Made by a program: the position numbers and the translations under genes
Part shown: piece by piece, positions 17,632-27,587 of the stretch
How the letters are laid out: each line of letters starts with the position of its first letter
Numbering within the stretch: position 1 is the stretch's first letter
Assembly: GCF_014698835.1 (NCBI RefSeq)
Contig: NZ_JACJTU010000003.1
Span: forward strand, 124,001-188,000
Source of the DNA: Nostoc paludosum FACHB-159
GTDB lineage: Bacteria; Cyanobacteriota; Cyanobacteriia; Cyanobacteriales; Nostocaceae
DNA length: 64,000 nucleotides
Reading direction: 5' to 3'
Notes under the pieces: generated by a model
The model's input: only the letters and a program-made list of their open reading frames with translations
What the model was told of the DNA's origin: nothing
Database searches by the model: none

Positions 17632-17720
17632 GCATTGGGAGGTGTGGGAGGTGTGGGACGATGGGGAAGAAATCTTTCCCCCCACACTTCCCACACTCCC
17701 CACACTCCCCATTCCCTAAT
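17632..17720. repeat. Hairpin repeat (copy 2)
   Basis: Same architecture as at 2780: GGTGTGGGA units, core TGGGGAAGAAATCTTTCCCC (17662-17681), then a CCCCACACT arm. It lies between the convergent ends of the terC-like gene and ndk, so a stem-loop would form on both transcripts. Confidence 0.75.
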
Positions 17721-17723
17721 TTC

Positions 17724-18173
17724 TTACTCGCGCAACCAGGGTGTTAAATGCGGTTGCCAATTGACTAATTCTTCATCCTTAAACCACAGGGCTACTTCTC
17801 GTTGGGCGGTTTCTGGAGCATCGGAACCGTGAATTAAGTTACGACCAATATTAACGCCAAAATCGCCGCGGATTGTTCCTGGTTCGGCTGATAAGGGGTT
17901 CGTTGCACCAATGATTTTTCTCGCAGATGCAATAACGCCATCTCCTTCCCAGACCATCGCTACTACGGGACCAGAGGTAATAAATTCAACTAAGCTTCCA
18001 AAGAACGGACGTTCCCGGTGGACATCATAATGTTGTTCGGCTAGTTCCCGACTGACTTGCAGGAATTTTAAACCAACTAGGGTAAAACCTTTAGTTTCAA
18101 AGCGACGAATAATTTCGCCTACCAATTTGCGCTGTACGCCGTCAGGCTTAATTGCTAAGAATGTGCGTTCCAA
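17724..18173 (-). CDS. ndk: Nucleoside diphosphate kinase
   Basis: A 149-residue Ndk, which transfers the gamma phosphate from ATP to other (d)NDPs through a phosphohistidine. [26 protein letters not shown] is the N-terminal signature; the active-site histidine is in [20 protein letters not shown] (about residue 116); the substrate-binding [21 protein letters not shown] is intact. Length and motifs match the family fully. Confidence 0.97.
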   Translation of the reverse strand: MERTFLAIKPDGVQRKLVGEIIRRFETKGFTLVGLKFLQVSRELAEQHYDVHRERPFFGSLVEFITSGPVVAMVWEGDGVIASARKIIGATNPLSAEPGTIRGDFGVNIGRNLIHGSDAPETAQREVALWFKDEELVNWQPHLTPWLRE

Positions 18174-18286
18174 AGCTATCTCCCAAAACTTAATAAAGTT
18201 TTTATCTAGTCAATTGTCCATTGTCTTTTGTCGTTTGTTCAAGGGTTTTGCACTCATGACTGATGACAAATGACATGACAAATATA

Positions 18287-18390
18287 GCGGTTCAAGCATA
18301 GTTTAGGATATAAGCTGACCGTAAAATCCAGATAGCAAAAGACTTTCTTTGCCTATTGCCTGTTGCCTATTGCCTATTGCCTGCCATAAC
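18287..18390 (+). repeat. Dispersed repeat with TTGCCTR heptamers (copy A)
   Basis: A segment of about 60 bp (GCGGTTCAAGCATAGTTTAG...) followed by five tandem TTGCCTA/TTGCCTG heptamers (18349-18383). The same composite, inverted and diverged, occurs at 24522-24606. The rest of this 333-base gap before speA (18174-18506) shows no other feature. Confidence 0.7.
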
Positions 18391-18506
18391 ACATGACTCT
18401 TGACCAATCAGAGTTTATCTCAGAAATTAACCTTGGGTGCATATCGGTTATGAAACGAATGCGCTAAATTGTTAATTCGTGGGTGAAACACAGAGGTTAG
18501 GAAGAA

Positions 18507-20525
18507 ATGGGTGTTGAGTCAACTGCTACATCTGACGAGGTGGTACTACTACCGTCCAATGGACAGAAATCTGAAGTGAAAAAAAATCAACAAAAAAAGC
18601 TGTTACCACCAAGTACTACCACAGGAGATTTACCTCGCTCCTGGAAAATTGAGGATAGCGAAACACTATATCGCATTGAAGGTTGGGGACAACCTTATTT
18701 TTCCATTAATGCTGCTGGTCACGTTACCGTTGCCCCCAAAGGCGATCGCGGGGGTTCTCTAGATTTGTTTGAATTAGTCAATGCCTTGAAGCAGCGCAAT
18801 TTGGGACTACCCTTGCTGATTCGCTTTTCCGATATTTTAGAAGACCGGATTGAGCGGTTGAATGCTTGTTTTGCCAAAGCGATCGCCCGTTACAACTACC
18901 CTGGTGTCTACCGTGGTGTGTTTCCTGTCAAGTGCAACCAAGAACGCCATTTAATTGAGGATTTAGTCAAATTCGGCAAGCCTCATCAATTTGGTTTAGA
19001 AGCGGGTTCCAAGCCCGAATTAATGATTGCTCTGGCTATTCTGGATACACCAGGAGCATTGTTAGTTTGCAATGGCTACAAAGACCAGGAATACATTGAA
19101 ACGGCAATGTTAGCCCAAAGACTAGGGCAAACACCAATCATCGTCTTAGAACAAATTGAAGAGGTGGATTTGGTGATTGCAGCCAATCGCCAGTTAGGGA
19201 TTAAGCCGATTTTGGGCGTGCGCGCGAAACTCAGCACCCAAGGTATGGGACGTTGGGGAACTTCCAGTGGCGATCGCGCTAAATTTGGCTTGACTATGCC
19301 TGAGGTCATCGAGGCAGTTGACAAGCTACGGGAAGCTAATCTGCTGGATTCTTTACAGTTGATGCACTTCCATATCGGTTCGCAAATTTCTGCCATTAAT
19401 GTAATTAAAGATGCCATCCAAGAAGCCAGCCGCATTTACGTAGAATTGGCAATGCTGGGGGCAGACATGAAATACCTCGATGTCGGTGGCGGTTTGGGTG
19501 TAGATTACGACGGTTCCCAAACCAACTTCTACGCATCGAAAAATTACAACATGCAGAACTATGCCAACGATATTGTGGCAGAGTTAAAAGATACCTGTGC
19601 TGAACGGCAAATTCCCGTACCAACACTGATTAGTGAAAGTGGAAGAGCGATCGCTTCCCATCAATCAGTGCTGATTTTCGACGTTCTCAGTACCAGTGAT
19701 GTCCCCCTCGATCCGCCAGAACCGCCCCAAGAGGGAGAATCCCCAATTATTAATTACCTCTGGGAAAGCTACCAATCCATCAACAAAGAAAATTACCAAG
19801 AACTGTACCACGACGCGGCACAATTCAAAGAAGAAGCCATCAGCCGCTTCAACTTGGGAATTTTACGCCTCAGAGAACGAGCCAAAGCCGAACGGCTCTA
19901 CTGGGCTTGTTGTCAAAAGATTTTAGACATTACTAGGCAGCAAGAATACGTACCGGATGAACTGGAAGACCTAGAAAAAATCATGGCTTCCATCTATTAC
20001 GTCAACATGTCAGTGTTTCAATCAGCACCAGATTGTTGGGCGATCGACCAGTTATTCCCCATCATGCCAATCCACCGCTTGGATGAAGAACCAACGCGGC
20101 GGGGAATTTTAGCAGACCTCACCTGTGACAGCGACGGTAAAATCGACCGCTTTATTGACCTGCGCGATGTCAAATCTGTTTTAGAACTCCACCCCCACAA
20201 AGCAGGAGAACCCTATTACTTGGGTATGTTCCTCAATGGAGCTTACCAGGAAATCATGGGTAACTTGCACAACTTATTTGGCGATACCAACGCCGTTCAC
20301 ATCCAATTAACGCCCAAAGGCTACCAAATCGAACACGTAGTCAAAGGCGACACCATGAGTGAAGTGGTGAGCTACGTTCAATATGACTCCGAAGATATGG
20401 TGGAAAACATCCGCCAGCGCTGCGAGAAAGCTTTAGAAGAAAAGCGTATCACTCTAGCAGAATCTCAGCGACTTCTACAAACCTACGAACAGAGTCTCAG
20501 AAGATACACTTATCTAAATAGTTAG
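18507..20525 (+). CDS. speA: Biosynthetic arginine decarboxylase
   Basis: A 672-residue PLP enzyme that turns arginine into agmatine, the first step of polyamine synthesis. The PLP lysine is in YRGVFPVKCNQERHLIEDL (about 135-153), followed by the alanine-racemase-type barrel, the glycine loop YLDVGGGLGVDYDGS (about 324-338) and the LMHFHIGSQI motif. The C-terminal barrel contains AIDQLFPIMPIHRLDEEPTRRGILADLTCDSDGKID. Length is typical of cyanobacterial SpeA (about 650-690). ATG at 18507 with upstream AGGAAG. Confidence 0.97.
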   Translation: MGVESTATSDEVVLLPSNGQKSEVKKNQQKKLLPPSTTTGDLPRSWKIEDSETLYRIEGWGQPYFSINAAGHVTVAPKGDRGGSLDLFELVNALKQRNLGLPLLIRFSDILEDRIERLNACFAKAIARYNYPGVYRGVFPVKCNQERHLIEDLVKFGKPHQFGLEAGSKPELMIALAILDTPGALLVCNGYKDQEYIETAMLAQRLGQTPIIVLEQIEEVDLVIAANRQLGIKPILGVRAKLSTQGMGRWGTSSGDRAKFGLTMPEVIEAVDKLREANLLDSLQLMHFHIGSQISAINVIKDAIQEASRIYVELAMLGADMKYLDVGGGLGVDYDGSQTNFYASKNYNMQNYANDIVAELKDTCAERQIPVPTLISESGRAIASHQSVLIFDVLSTSDVPLDPPEPPQEGESPIINYLWESYQSINKENYQELYHDAAQFKEEAISRFNLGILRLRERAKAERLYWACCQKILDITRQQEYVPDELEDLEKIMASIYYVNMSVFQSAPDCWAIDQLFPIMPIHRLDEEPTRRGILADLTCDSDGKIDRFIDLRDVKSVLELHPHKAGEPYYLGMFLNGAYQEIMGNLHNLFGDTNAVHIQLTPKGYQIEHVVKGDTMSEVVSYVQYDSEDMVENIRQRCEKALEEKRITLAESQRLLQTYEQSLRRYTYLNS

Positions 20526-20543
20526 GATTGAGGAATGAAGATA

Positions 20544-20804
20544 AGAGTTAAGAGATGAGAGATGAGAGATGAGAGTTGAGAGTTAAGAGTTAAGAGTTAA
20601 GAATAAAAATCATAATTCCTAACTCCTAACTCCTCATTTTTAAATAGTTAAGAGTTAAGAGTCAAAACTCCTAACTCCTAACTCCTAACTCCTAACTCCT
20701 AACTCCTAACTCCTAACTCCTAACTCCTAACTCCTAACTCCTAACTCCTAACTCCTAACTCCTAACTCCTAACTCCTAACTCCTAACTCCTAACTCCTAA
20801 CTCT
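20544..20804. repeat. Heptamer arrays, including 19 x AACTCCT
   Basis: A first array of GAGATGA/GAGTTGA/GAGTTAA heptamers spans about 20544-20611. The main array is 19 uninterrupted AACTCCT units from 20666 to 20798 plus a partial unit. The two are roughly complementary and could pair. They fill the convergent gap between speA and the nucleotidyltransferase gene. This is the short tandemly repeated repetitive (STRR) DNA known from heterocystous cyanobacteria. Confidence 0.95.
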
Positions 20805-20808
20805 GATT

Positions 20809-21978
20809 TTAATTCGCGCTTGTCCCCAATAATTCCTCTATCGCTTGTCGCTCAAGAGGAGTATGGGATGGTACTGTCTGACGAGCATCGGTAATTAGCC
20901 AGTCTAAAGCTGCGGCTTGAACATCAATTGCAGCACCGGTTTTATCGACGCAATAACGTCCAAACACTAGCTTATCCACTAAGCGGACGCCCGGACCGAG
21001 GCGTGACCATTCAAAAATGACGCTGTTTTCTACAGTTGCGCCACTACATATCCAACAATTGGGGCCAATCATCGCTGGGCCGACGATTTTAGCTCCGTCT
21101 TCTATTCTTGTCATCCCACCAATGTAAACTGGGCCTGTGATATCCACTTTGTCCCAATTGACCGCAACATTTAAGCCAGTGTAGATACCAGGGGCGACTT
21201 CATGGCCAGGAATTTGTACATTTTTGATTTCACCCAACAGCACACCGCGAATCGCCCGCCAATAGTCTGGTACTTTACCAATGTCTACCCATTCAAAGTC
21301 CATAGGAATGGCATAAAAAGGAGCTTTGATTTCCACTAGTTTGGGGAACAATTGGCTACCAATGTCGTATTCGACGCCAGAGGGGATATAGTTAAATACC
21401 TCTGGTTCAAAGATATAAATACCGGTGTTGATGTTGGTACTGAGGGCTTCTTCAGTTGAAGGTTTTTCTTGGAAAGCTTTAACCCGACCATCTTCGTCGG
21501 TAACAACCACACCGTAGCTAGAAACTTCTTCTTTGGGGACAGTTTTCGTAATAATAGTAGCGATCGATCCTTGAGCTCTATGCCATTTAACTGCCGCAGT
21601 TAAATCCAGGTCAATCAAAGCATCACCGCACAATACAACGAAAGTGTCATCAAAAAACGGTGAAAAGTCTTGAATGCGGCGCATTCCTCCAGCTGAGCCA
21701 ATGGCTTCACCTACCAGTTTACCGTCGTCGTCTATTTTCCCTTCAAAAGAATAGGCAATTTGTACGCCAAACCGCTGACCATCACGGAAATAGTTTTCTA
21801 TTTCCTCAGCCAAGTGACTCACGTTGACCAGAATCTGGTCAAATCCATGTTGGCGTAACAGTTCCAGCAAAAACTCCATCACTGGCTTTTGCAGGATGGG
21901 CATCATCGGTTTGGGCATAGTGTACGTAATTGGACGCACGCGAGTACCCTTGCCAGCCGCTAGAATCATCGCTTTCAT
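20809..21978 (-). CDS. Sugar-1-phosphate nucleotidyltransferase (mannose-1-P guanylyltransferase-like)
   Basis: A 389-residue NTP-transferase. The N-terminal domain has the nucleotide-binding signature MILAAGKGTRVRPITYTMPKPMMPI, the metal aspartate in VVLCGDALIDLDL, and the sugar-binding AFQEKPSTEEALSTNINTGIYIF plus FEWVDIGKVPDYW. The C-terminal part is a left-handed beta-helix of hexapeptide type (GMTRIEDGAKIVGPAMIGPNCWICSGATVENSVIFEWSRLGPG). It most resembles cyanobacterial GDP-mannose pyrophosphorylases; glucose-1-phosphate as substrate is possible. A GDP-mannose role would feed gmd and GDP-fucose synthase at 55.8-57.9 kb. Confidence 0.85.
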   Translation of the reverse strand: MKAMILAAGKGTRVRPITYTMPKPMMPILQKPVMEFLLELLRQHGFDQILVNVSHLAEEIENYFRDGQRFGVQIAYSFEGKIDDDGKLVGEAIGSAGGMRRIQDFSPFFDDTFVVLCGDALIDLDLTAAVKWHRAQGSIATIITKTVPKEEVSSYGVVVTDEDGRVKAFQEKPSTEEALSTNINTGIYIFEPEVFNYIPSGVEYDIGSQLFPKLVEIKAPFYAIPMDFEWVDIGKVPDYWRAIRGVLLGEIKNVQIPGHEVAPGIYTGLNVAVNWDKVDITGPVYIGGMTRIEDGAKIVGPAMIGPNCWICSGATVENSVIFEWSRLGPGVRLVDKLVFGRYCVDKTGAAIDVQAAALDWLITDARQTVPSHTPLERQAIEELLGTSAN

Positions 21979-22057
21979 AAAAGTTTATTCCTCAACCACA
22001 AGCCAGTTTACTTTCTTTAGAGTGATACTTAATCATCAGTTTTTATTTCTGCTCTAA

Positions 22058-22081
22058 GTTATCCCTCCAAACAGGGATAAC
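22058..22081. terminator. Perfect 9-bp stem-loop downstream of scpA
   Basis: GTTATCCCT and AGGGATAAC pair perfectly around a 6-base loop. It lies between scpA and the next leftward gene. No T-run follows on either strand, so it could equally be an operator in front of the nucleotidyltransferase. Confidence 0.4.
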
Positions 22082-22196
22082 AATAATTTAGTGGTTATTG
22101 CAACCATAGGTACACTTAGATGACAAGCGATCGCTTATCTTTTCAATTTACTCGGATTTGGAAGCTGACGCAAAACTGTCTCAACTATCTGTAAAG

Positions 22197-23042
22197 CTAG
22201 TTTTGACTTGCTGAGTTAATTGGCTGCTCACAACCTGGGGAACTGTTAGCTGAATCTGTGAGTAAGCGAACTTTAATCTCATCGTAAAATTCCTCTTGAG
22301 ATAGCTCTACTTTGGATTGAGCCGAGAGTAGTAATAGCGCCCAGAAAACGCTAACTAGATGACTGTGTTCAGACTCGTGTCCAGACCCATTTTGAGATGA
22401 TTGCCTCCTCTGAGTCCACAATTCGACGAGTTGTTCTAAATTCAACCAATTTTGTTCTAAACATAGTTCTTTTGCGGATAATTTCAACACCTGCTCTAGT
22501 TCTTTTGCCACTTCTGTCAGATTTTCTTGGTGAGCCAACTCTAGAGCCTGCCGCAGACTTTGAATGCTAGGCTGACGCTTGGGACGTACAGGTTTGCTGG
22601 TTTTCTCTACGAGTTTGAGCTGGTTCGCCATAATCTGTAATTGCTCAATTAACTCTTGTAGAGTTACCCGGCGTTTTGGCGGTGGCATTGCTGCTGGACG
22701 ACGACGCAATTGTCGTTCTAATGGTAGCCGAGGGCCATGGTGGAATGCACCATCTTCATCTGCCAACAAAGCATCATCTAATACACCATCCTGTGCATCT
22801 TCTACTGTTGACAATTGCATTAAAGTATTAGCTTTGAACAATACCAGCATTGATGCTGATAAAAAGGCTTGCCCAGATTGAGATAAGTCTGTTTCATAGC
22901 CTTTCCTTATTGCCTCTGGTGCCATCAGTTCTAAGTAACGGTCAATCACCTCAATCACTTGCACATCCCAAGGGTCAATTTCCCCCTGCTGGGCTTGATG
23001 AATCAGGAGTGTAATTGTTTCTAACAGCTCGGAAGCTTCCAT
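22197..23042 (-). CDS. scpA: Segregation and condensation protein A
   Basis: A 281-residue ScpA kleisin, which with ScpB bridges SMC heads in chromosome condensation. The N-terminal domain shows LETITLLIHQAQQGEIDPWDVQVIEVIDRYLE and SGQAFLSASMLVLFKANTLM, the SMC-binding part of the family. The C-terminal winged helix region (VVSVFWALLLLSAQSKVELSQEEFYDEIKVR-like) ends the protein. It carries a cyanobacterial acidic/arginine-rich insertion in the middle (LADEDGAFHHGPRLPLERQLRRRPAAMPPPKRR). scpB is not in the window. Confidence 0.92.
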   Translation of the reverse strand: MEASELLETITLLIHQAQQGEIDPWDVQVIEVIDRYLELMAPEAIRKGYETDLSQSGQAFLSASMLVLFKANTLMQLSTVEDAQDGVLDDALLADEDGAFHHGPRLPLERQLRRRPAAMPPPKRRVTLQELIEQLQIMANQLKLVEKTSKPVRPKRQPSIQSLRQALELAHQENLTEVAKELEQVLKLSAKELCLEQNWLNLEQLVELWTQRRQSSQNGSGHESEHSHLVSVFWALLLLSAQSKVELSQEEFYDEIKVRLLTDSANSSPGCEQPINSASQN

Positions 23043-23065
23043 CAGCAGGTACTAAGTTAATTAAA

Positions 23066-23250
23066 TGGGGCATGGGGCATGGGGCATGGGGCATAGGGCA
23101 CTTGTACTGAGCTTGTCCTGAGCGTAGTCGTTGGCGCAGCCTCTCGTAGAGAAGGGCGCAGCCGTTGGCGCAGCCTCTCGTAGATAAGTATGGGGCATTA
23201 GATATGGGGAGATGGGGAGACAAGGGGAAGGGGACAAGGAGGACAAGGGA
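23066..23250. repeat. Cluster of dispersed repeats
   Basis: GGGGCAT heptamers (23066-23100) are followed by a segment containing CTTGTCCTGAGCGTAGTCG and two nearly identical copies of GTTGGCGCAGCCTCTCGTAG (near 23130 and 23163), then G-rich repeats. These are noncoding short dispersed repeats; ORFs over them are artefacts. Confidence 0.75.
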
Positions 23251-23297
23251 AGGGGCAATTTTTCTCTCTTGTTTTTTTATTGCCCCATAGAGAATAA

Positions 23298-23492
23298 TTA
23301 AAAACGCCACCAAGTTCTTTGAGCATAACTAATAATCCCGATCGCGATCGCCCCCAGTAATAGTAGCCAAATAATTCCACCCGGAATAAAAGTCAGAATA
23401 CCAAAGCCTCGGAGTATCCAAACCGCGAAACTGATACCAAGAAGGATTCCGAAAATCTGAATTAATCTACGATTTAAAGATGATTGACTCAC
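23298..23492 (-). CDS. Small conserved membrane protein
   Basis: A 64-residue protein with two hydrophobic helices (IFGILLGISFAVWILRGFGILTFIP and GIIWLLLLGAIAIGIISYA) and a basic tail ending QRTWWRF. It looks like one of the short conserved cyanobacterial membrane proteins of unknown function. The start ATG at 23492 is followed by a positively charged stretch (SLNRRL), suggesting an in-facing N-terminus. No partner is evident. Confidence 0.65.
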   Translation of the reverse strand: MSQSSLNRRLIQIFGILLGISFAVWILRGFGILTFIPGGIIWLLLLGAIAIGIISYAQRTWWRF

Positions 23493-23959
23493 TTCAGTTT
23501 TCCTCTCAACTCAACAGACATTAGACTTAGTATTGATATTCAAGTATGAAGATACGGTAAAGTTTCACTTTAATCAGAAATAATACGCAAAAATTCGCAG
23601 ATGTTAATTACTAAAAGTCCATAAAGTAGACACAGTGATTACCGTGAAAACTTCTAGAATAACTCTTGGCACTTGATATTAGTTGGTGTTTGTGCCATTT
23701 TAGCTGTTAAAAAGTTGATTTTTTATTTATGAGTATTGCTTTGATAAATTTTTACTTAAGTGTTGATTGTGTTAATTGTGTTCAGAAATACAGTTTTCCC
23801 AGTAAAGTAACTGAAATAATTATCGAAAAATGAGTATTTCCGGAAAGAACAATTACTAAACTGGAACTAAAATTGAGTGGGTTAGAGTTGAATCAAGTTT
23901 TGATAGCTTGTAGTTTCAACATTTTTAGGTGGATGAGTTGAGGAGTTACTGAAATCATT
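23493..23959. other. Intergenic region without recognised content
   Basis: A 467-base AT-rich divergent gap between the small membrane protein and the SRPBCC gene. It presumably holds both promoters. I see no repeat, hairpin or short gene worth naming. Confidence 0.5.
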
Positions 23960-24517
23960 ATGTCTGCGTCTCATATTTTAAGCTCAATTATTGCAGGTTC
24001 AGATATGGCTTGGAGTCAAGACAAGCAAAGTTTACTGGTACAGGGCGAAATTTTAGTAGAAACCCGATCGCATAAGGCGTGGGGTGGCGCTGTCACAGCT
24101 TGGATGTATTTGCCGATGGTGCGATCGCAAGTCTGGCAGCAATTAACTGATTACCCACGCTGGGTACAATATTTTCCCGATATTACCAAAAGCGAAGTAA
24201 TACATAGAGGCGAAGCCAAGCGCCTGTACCAAGCAGCACAAAAAGCCTTTCTGTTTTTCACGGCTCAAGTGGAAATTTACCTCAATGTTGTAGAAGTACT
24301 GGGGCAACAAATCCAATTTCGTATGGAAAAAGGAACTTTTGAGGATTTTGACGCTCATTTAGAACTCAAAGACTGCGGTAATGGCACTTTACTCGCTTAT
24401 ACTGTGCAAGCTACACCTAATATCCCGATTCCATCAATTTTCATTCAACAAGCAATGAACTTTGAATTACCAGCGAATATGCGTAAGATGCGACAAGTAC
24501 TTTGTAAAGGTCAGTAG
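23960..24517 (+). CDS. SRPBCC / cyclase-dehydrase family protein
   Basis: A 185-residue protein of the START/polyketide-cyclase (SRPBCC) fold, which forms a hydrophobic ligand cavity. The pattern is VTAWMYLPMVRSQVWQQLTDYPRWVQYFPDITKSEVIH (about 44-82), followed by KAFLFFTAQVEIYLNVVEVLGQQIQFRMEKGTFEDFDAHLELKDCGNGTLLAYTVQATPNIPIPSIFIQQAM, the classic strand-strand-helix end. The ligand is unknown; cyanobacterial members are often lipid- or pigment-related, which is inference. ATG at 23960. Confidence 0.85.
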   Translation: MSASHILSSIIAGSDMAWSQDKQSLLVQGEILVETRSHKAWGGAVTAWMYLPMVRSQVWQQLTDYPRWVQYFPDITKSEVIHRGEAKRLYQAAQKAFLFFTAQVEIYLNVVEVLGQQIQFRMEKGTFEDFDAHLELKDCGNGTLLAYTVQATPNIPIPSIFIQQAMNFELPANMRKMRQVLCKGQ

Positions 24518-24521
24518 GTAT

Positions 24522-24606
24522 AACAGGCAATAGGCAATAGCCAAAGAAAGTCTTTTGGTATTACAGTTTGACGGTAAGCTTATGTCCGAAACTACGCTTC
24601 AACCGA
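24522..24606 (-). repeat. Dispersed repeat with TTGCCTA heptamers (copy B)
   Basis: On the minus strand this reads GGTTGAAGCGTAGTTTCGG...AAAAGACTTTCTTTGGCTATTGCC..., clearly homologous to the segment at 18287-18390, with fewer heptamers. It sits between the convergent ends of the SRPBCC gene and clpB. Confidence 0.7.
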
Positions 24607-24630
24607 CATCCTAAAAAAATATTTCATAAA

Positions 24631-24667
24631 AAAACGCAAAGAAGCTTTAGCCTAACTTTGCGTTTTT
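24631..24667. terminator. Bidirectional intrinsic terminator
   Basis: AAAACGCAAAG (24631-24641) and CTTTGCGTTTT (24656-24666) form an 11-pair stem. On the minus strand the stem is followed by a run of T, giving a good rho-independent terminator for clpB; on the plus strand a T-run also follows, serving the SRPBCC gene. Confidence 0.85.
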
Positions 24668-24700
24668 GCAATGTACACTTTTTGAGAATCCAAAATCCGA

Positions 24701-27319
24701 TCAACTGCTAAAGATCTCAACTGGTAAACGGCTAAAGGAAAGACGCTCATTTTGCACATCGACAAAAATGGTGTCACCGTCGTTGAATTCGCCACGCAAG
24801 ATGGCTTTGGCAATTTGCGTTTCTAACTCGCGCTGAATCGCTCGTTTCAATGGACGCGCCCCAAACACTGGGTCATACCCTACTTCTGCTAAAAAGTCAA
24901 GAGCAGCATCGGAGAGTTTGAGAGAAATCTTGCGATCGCCCAGTCTTTGCCGTAATCTTTCTACCTGCAATTTTACAATTTGACGTAACTCCTGCTTGTT
25001 CAAACCGTGGAAAATGATGATTTCATCAATCCGGTTCAGGAATTCTGGACGGAAGCTATTTCGCATCGCCTCCATCACCCGACGGCGCATTTCGTCATAG
25101 TGGGCATTATCGCCAGCAATATCGAGAATATACTGAGAACCGATGTTGCTGGTCATGATGATAATAGCGTTCTTGAAGTCCACGGTATGACCTTGGGCAT
25201 CGGTAACGCGACCATCATCGAGAATTTGCAAGAAGATATTGAATACATCGGGGTGCGCTTTTTCGATTTCGTCGAAGAGAATCACCGCATAAGGACGACG
25301 ACGGATTGCTTCAGTTAATTGTCCGCCTTCTTCATAACCTACGTATCCTGGGGGTGCACCGATAAGTCTTGATACGGCGTGTTTTTCCATATATTCCGAC
25401 ATATCGATTCTTACTAGCGCCTCTTCAGTGTCGAACATGTAAGCCGCCAAGGCCTTCGCCAATTCAGTTTTACCGACACCTGTGGGCCCCAGGAAAATAA
25501 AACTAGCAATGGGACGATTTGGATCGGCTAATCCAGCACGCGATCGCTGAATTGCATCGGCTACAGCTGTGACTGCTTCTTCTTGTCCAATCACGCGACG
25601 GTGCAATTCATCTTCTAAATGCAGCAGTTTTTCTTTTTCTGATTCCACCAACTTGCTAATGGGAATTCCTGTCCATTTAGAAATCACTTCGGCAATATCA
25701 CCTTCGGTTACTTCTTCACGTAACAGAGATTTTCCAGTTTTTTGGGCGTTTGCTAATTCGCTTTCTGCTGCTTCTAATTTGCGATGCAAATCTGTTAATT
25801 TACCATACTTCAATTCAGCAGCCCGGTTGAGGTCGTAATCGCGTTCTGCTTGCTGAATCTCCAAATTCACCCGTTCAATTTCTTTTTTAACGGACTGAAT
25901 TTTGTTAATGATATCTTTTTCAGATTGCCATTGAGCATTGAGAGTACTTTGTTCTTCTTTGAGGTCAGCAATTTCTTTTTCTAGTCTTTCAAGACGTTCG
26001 CGGGAAGCTGCATCACTTTCTTTTTGTAGTGATAGCTTCTCCATTTCCAATTGCAGAATCTTGCGGTCAATTTCGTCGAGTTCTTCTGGTTTAGAGGTAA
26101 TCTCCATTTTTAACCTAGCGGCGGCTTCATCTACTAAGTCAATGGCTTTATCTGGTAAGAAGCGATCGCTAATATAACGACTCGATAATATGGCCGCTGC
26201 AACTAAAGCACTATCGGAAATCTTCACCCCGTGGTGGTTTTCATAGCGTTCTCTCAAACCGCGCAAAATCGAAATTGCGTCTTCGACACTCGGCTGATCG
26301 ACATAAACTTGTTGAAAACGTCTTTCCAGTGCCGCATCTTTTTCGATATATTTGCGATATTCATCCAAAGTTGTCGCCCCAATACAGCGCAATTCGCCCC
26401 GCGCCAACATTGGTTTTAACAAGTTACCAGCATCCATCGCCCCTTGGGTAGCGCCAGCACCGACAACGGTGTGAATTTCATCAATAAATAAAACAATATT
26501 ACCGCCAGATTCGGTGACTTCTTTTAATACTGCTTTGAGACGTTCTTCAAATTCACCCCGGAATTTTGCCCCGGCAATTAAAGCACCCATATCTAATGCA
26601 ATTAACTTGCGGTCTTTCAGGGATTGAGGGACATCACCGGCAACAATGCGCTGTGCTAATCCTTCGGCGATCGCAGTTTTACCAACACCTGGTTCGCCGA
26701 TTAATACTGGGTTATTTTTTGTACGGCGAGAGAGAATTTGTACAGTCCGACGAATTTCATCATCTCGTCCAATCACTGGATCTAGTTGACCTTTTCGGGC
26801 TGCTTCTGTGAGGTCACGCCCATATTTTTCCAGTGCTTCGTATTTGCCTTCTGGATTTTGGTCGGTCACTTTTTGGCTCCCACGAATTTGTTTAATAATA
26901 TTTTTTAGTTTGCTTTCATTTAAAGCGAATTCTTGAAATAAAGCTTTGCCAAAGCGGTCATCTTTAGCATAAGCCAGCAATAAATGTTCAATTGAAATAT
27001 ATTCGTCTTGAAATTCCTGGCGATATCCGTTGGCGCGGTCTAGGAGTGTATCTAAACTGCGTCCCAAGTACACGGAGGTGCTGCTACCAGAGACTTTCGG
27101 CTGACGTTGGATAAATTGCTCGGTGCGATCGCGGAGTTTTTGCAAGTTAACACTGGCTTTTGTTAAGACACTGCTAGTTAGCCCATCTTGTTCTAGCAGT
27201 GCTTTCATCAAATGTTCGCTTTCAATCTGCTGTTGTTGATATTGTTTAACAATATCCGGCGTATGGGCGATCGCTTCCCAGGCTTTTTCCGTAAATTGGT
27301 TAGGATCGGTAGGTTGCAT
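24701..27319 (-). CDS. clpB: ClpB disaggregase
   Basis: An 872-residue Hsp100 ATPase that, with DnaK, extracts polypeptides from aggregates. Domain order is complete: N-terminal ClpN repeats (1-150), AAA1 with Walker [10 protein letters not shown] (about 206-214) and [14 protein letters not shown], the coiled-coil middle domain (about 400-530, [31 protein letters not shown]), AAA2 with [15 protein letters not shown] (about 605) and [16 protein letters not shown], then the small C-terminal domain. The conserved pore loop GYVGYEEGG is present. There is no ClpP-binding (IGF) loop visible, as expected for ClpB. Confidence 0.97.
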   Translation of the reverse strand: MQPTDPNQFTEKAWEAIAHTPDIVKQYQQQQIESEHLMKALLEQDGLTSSVLTKASVNLQKLRDRTEQFIQRQPKVSGSSTSVYLGRSLDTLLDRANGYRQEFQDEYISIEHLLLAYAKDDRFGKALFQEFALNESKLKNIIKQIRGSQKVTDQNPEGKYEALEKYGRDLTEAARKGQLDPVIGRDDEIRRTVQILSRRTKNNPVLIGEPGVGKTAIAEGLAQRIVAGDVPQSLKDRKLIALDMGALIAGAKFRGEFEERLKAVLKEVTESGGNIVLFIDEIHTVVGAGATQGAMDAGNLLKPMLARGELRCIGATTLDEYRKYIEKDAALERRFQQVYVDQPSVEDAISILRGLRERYENHHGVKISDSALVAAAILSSRYISDRFLPDKAIDLVDEAAARLKMEITSKPEELDEIDRKILQLEMEKLSLQKESDAASRERLERLEKEIADLKEEQSTLNAQWQSEKDIINKIQSVKKEIERVNLEIQQAERDYDLNRAAELKYGKLTDLHRKLEAAESELANAQKTGKSLLREEVTEGDIAEVISKWTGIPISKLVESEKEKLLHLEDELHRRVIGQEEAVTAVADAIQRSRAGLADPNRPIASFIFLGPTGVGKTELAKALAAYMFDTEEALVRIDMSEYMEKHAVSRLIGAPPGYVGYEEGGQLTEAIRRRPYAVILFDEIEKAHPDVFNIFLQILDDGRVTDAQGHTVDFKNAIIIMTSNIGSQYILDIAGDNAHYDEMRRRVMEAMRNSFRPEFLNRIDEIIIFHGLNKQELRQIVKLQVERLRQRLGDRKISLKLSDAALDFLAEVGYDPVFGARPLKRAIQRELETQIAKAILRGEFNDGDTIFVDVQNERLSFSRLPVEIFSS

Positions 27320-27587
27320 AAGCTATTCGATAAACCACTTGAGGGCACAAGGCATACAGAGCAATATTCTCTGATAAAAACATTGTAAAAATAGGTAAGC
27401 AGCTAGTTGGATCGGTCATCACGTCTTCCTAGAGTAGTAGTATTACCGCCTTTGATGGTTTTTTGTCTTCTGTTGCTTGGCAAGTTAAGAATTCTTTTCC
27501 TTGCCCCCCTTATCTCCTCCGCCCCTTTGCCCTCCCTGTCCCCAGACAGAGTTACCATAATTCCAGGTCGCCTAGTGGACGCTGAAA

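Noticed and set aside
20544..20804. CRISPR array
   Set aside because: The repeats are contiguous 7-mers without spacers, so this is tandem STRR DNA.
23061..23313. Reverse ORFs over the repeat cluster near scpA
   Set aside because: They consist of proline/cysteine/serine-rich translations of GGGGCAT and related repeats; no domain or start signal.
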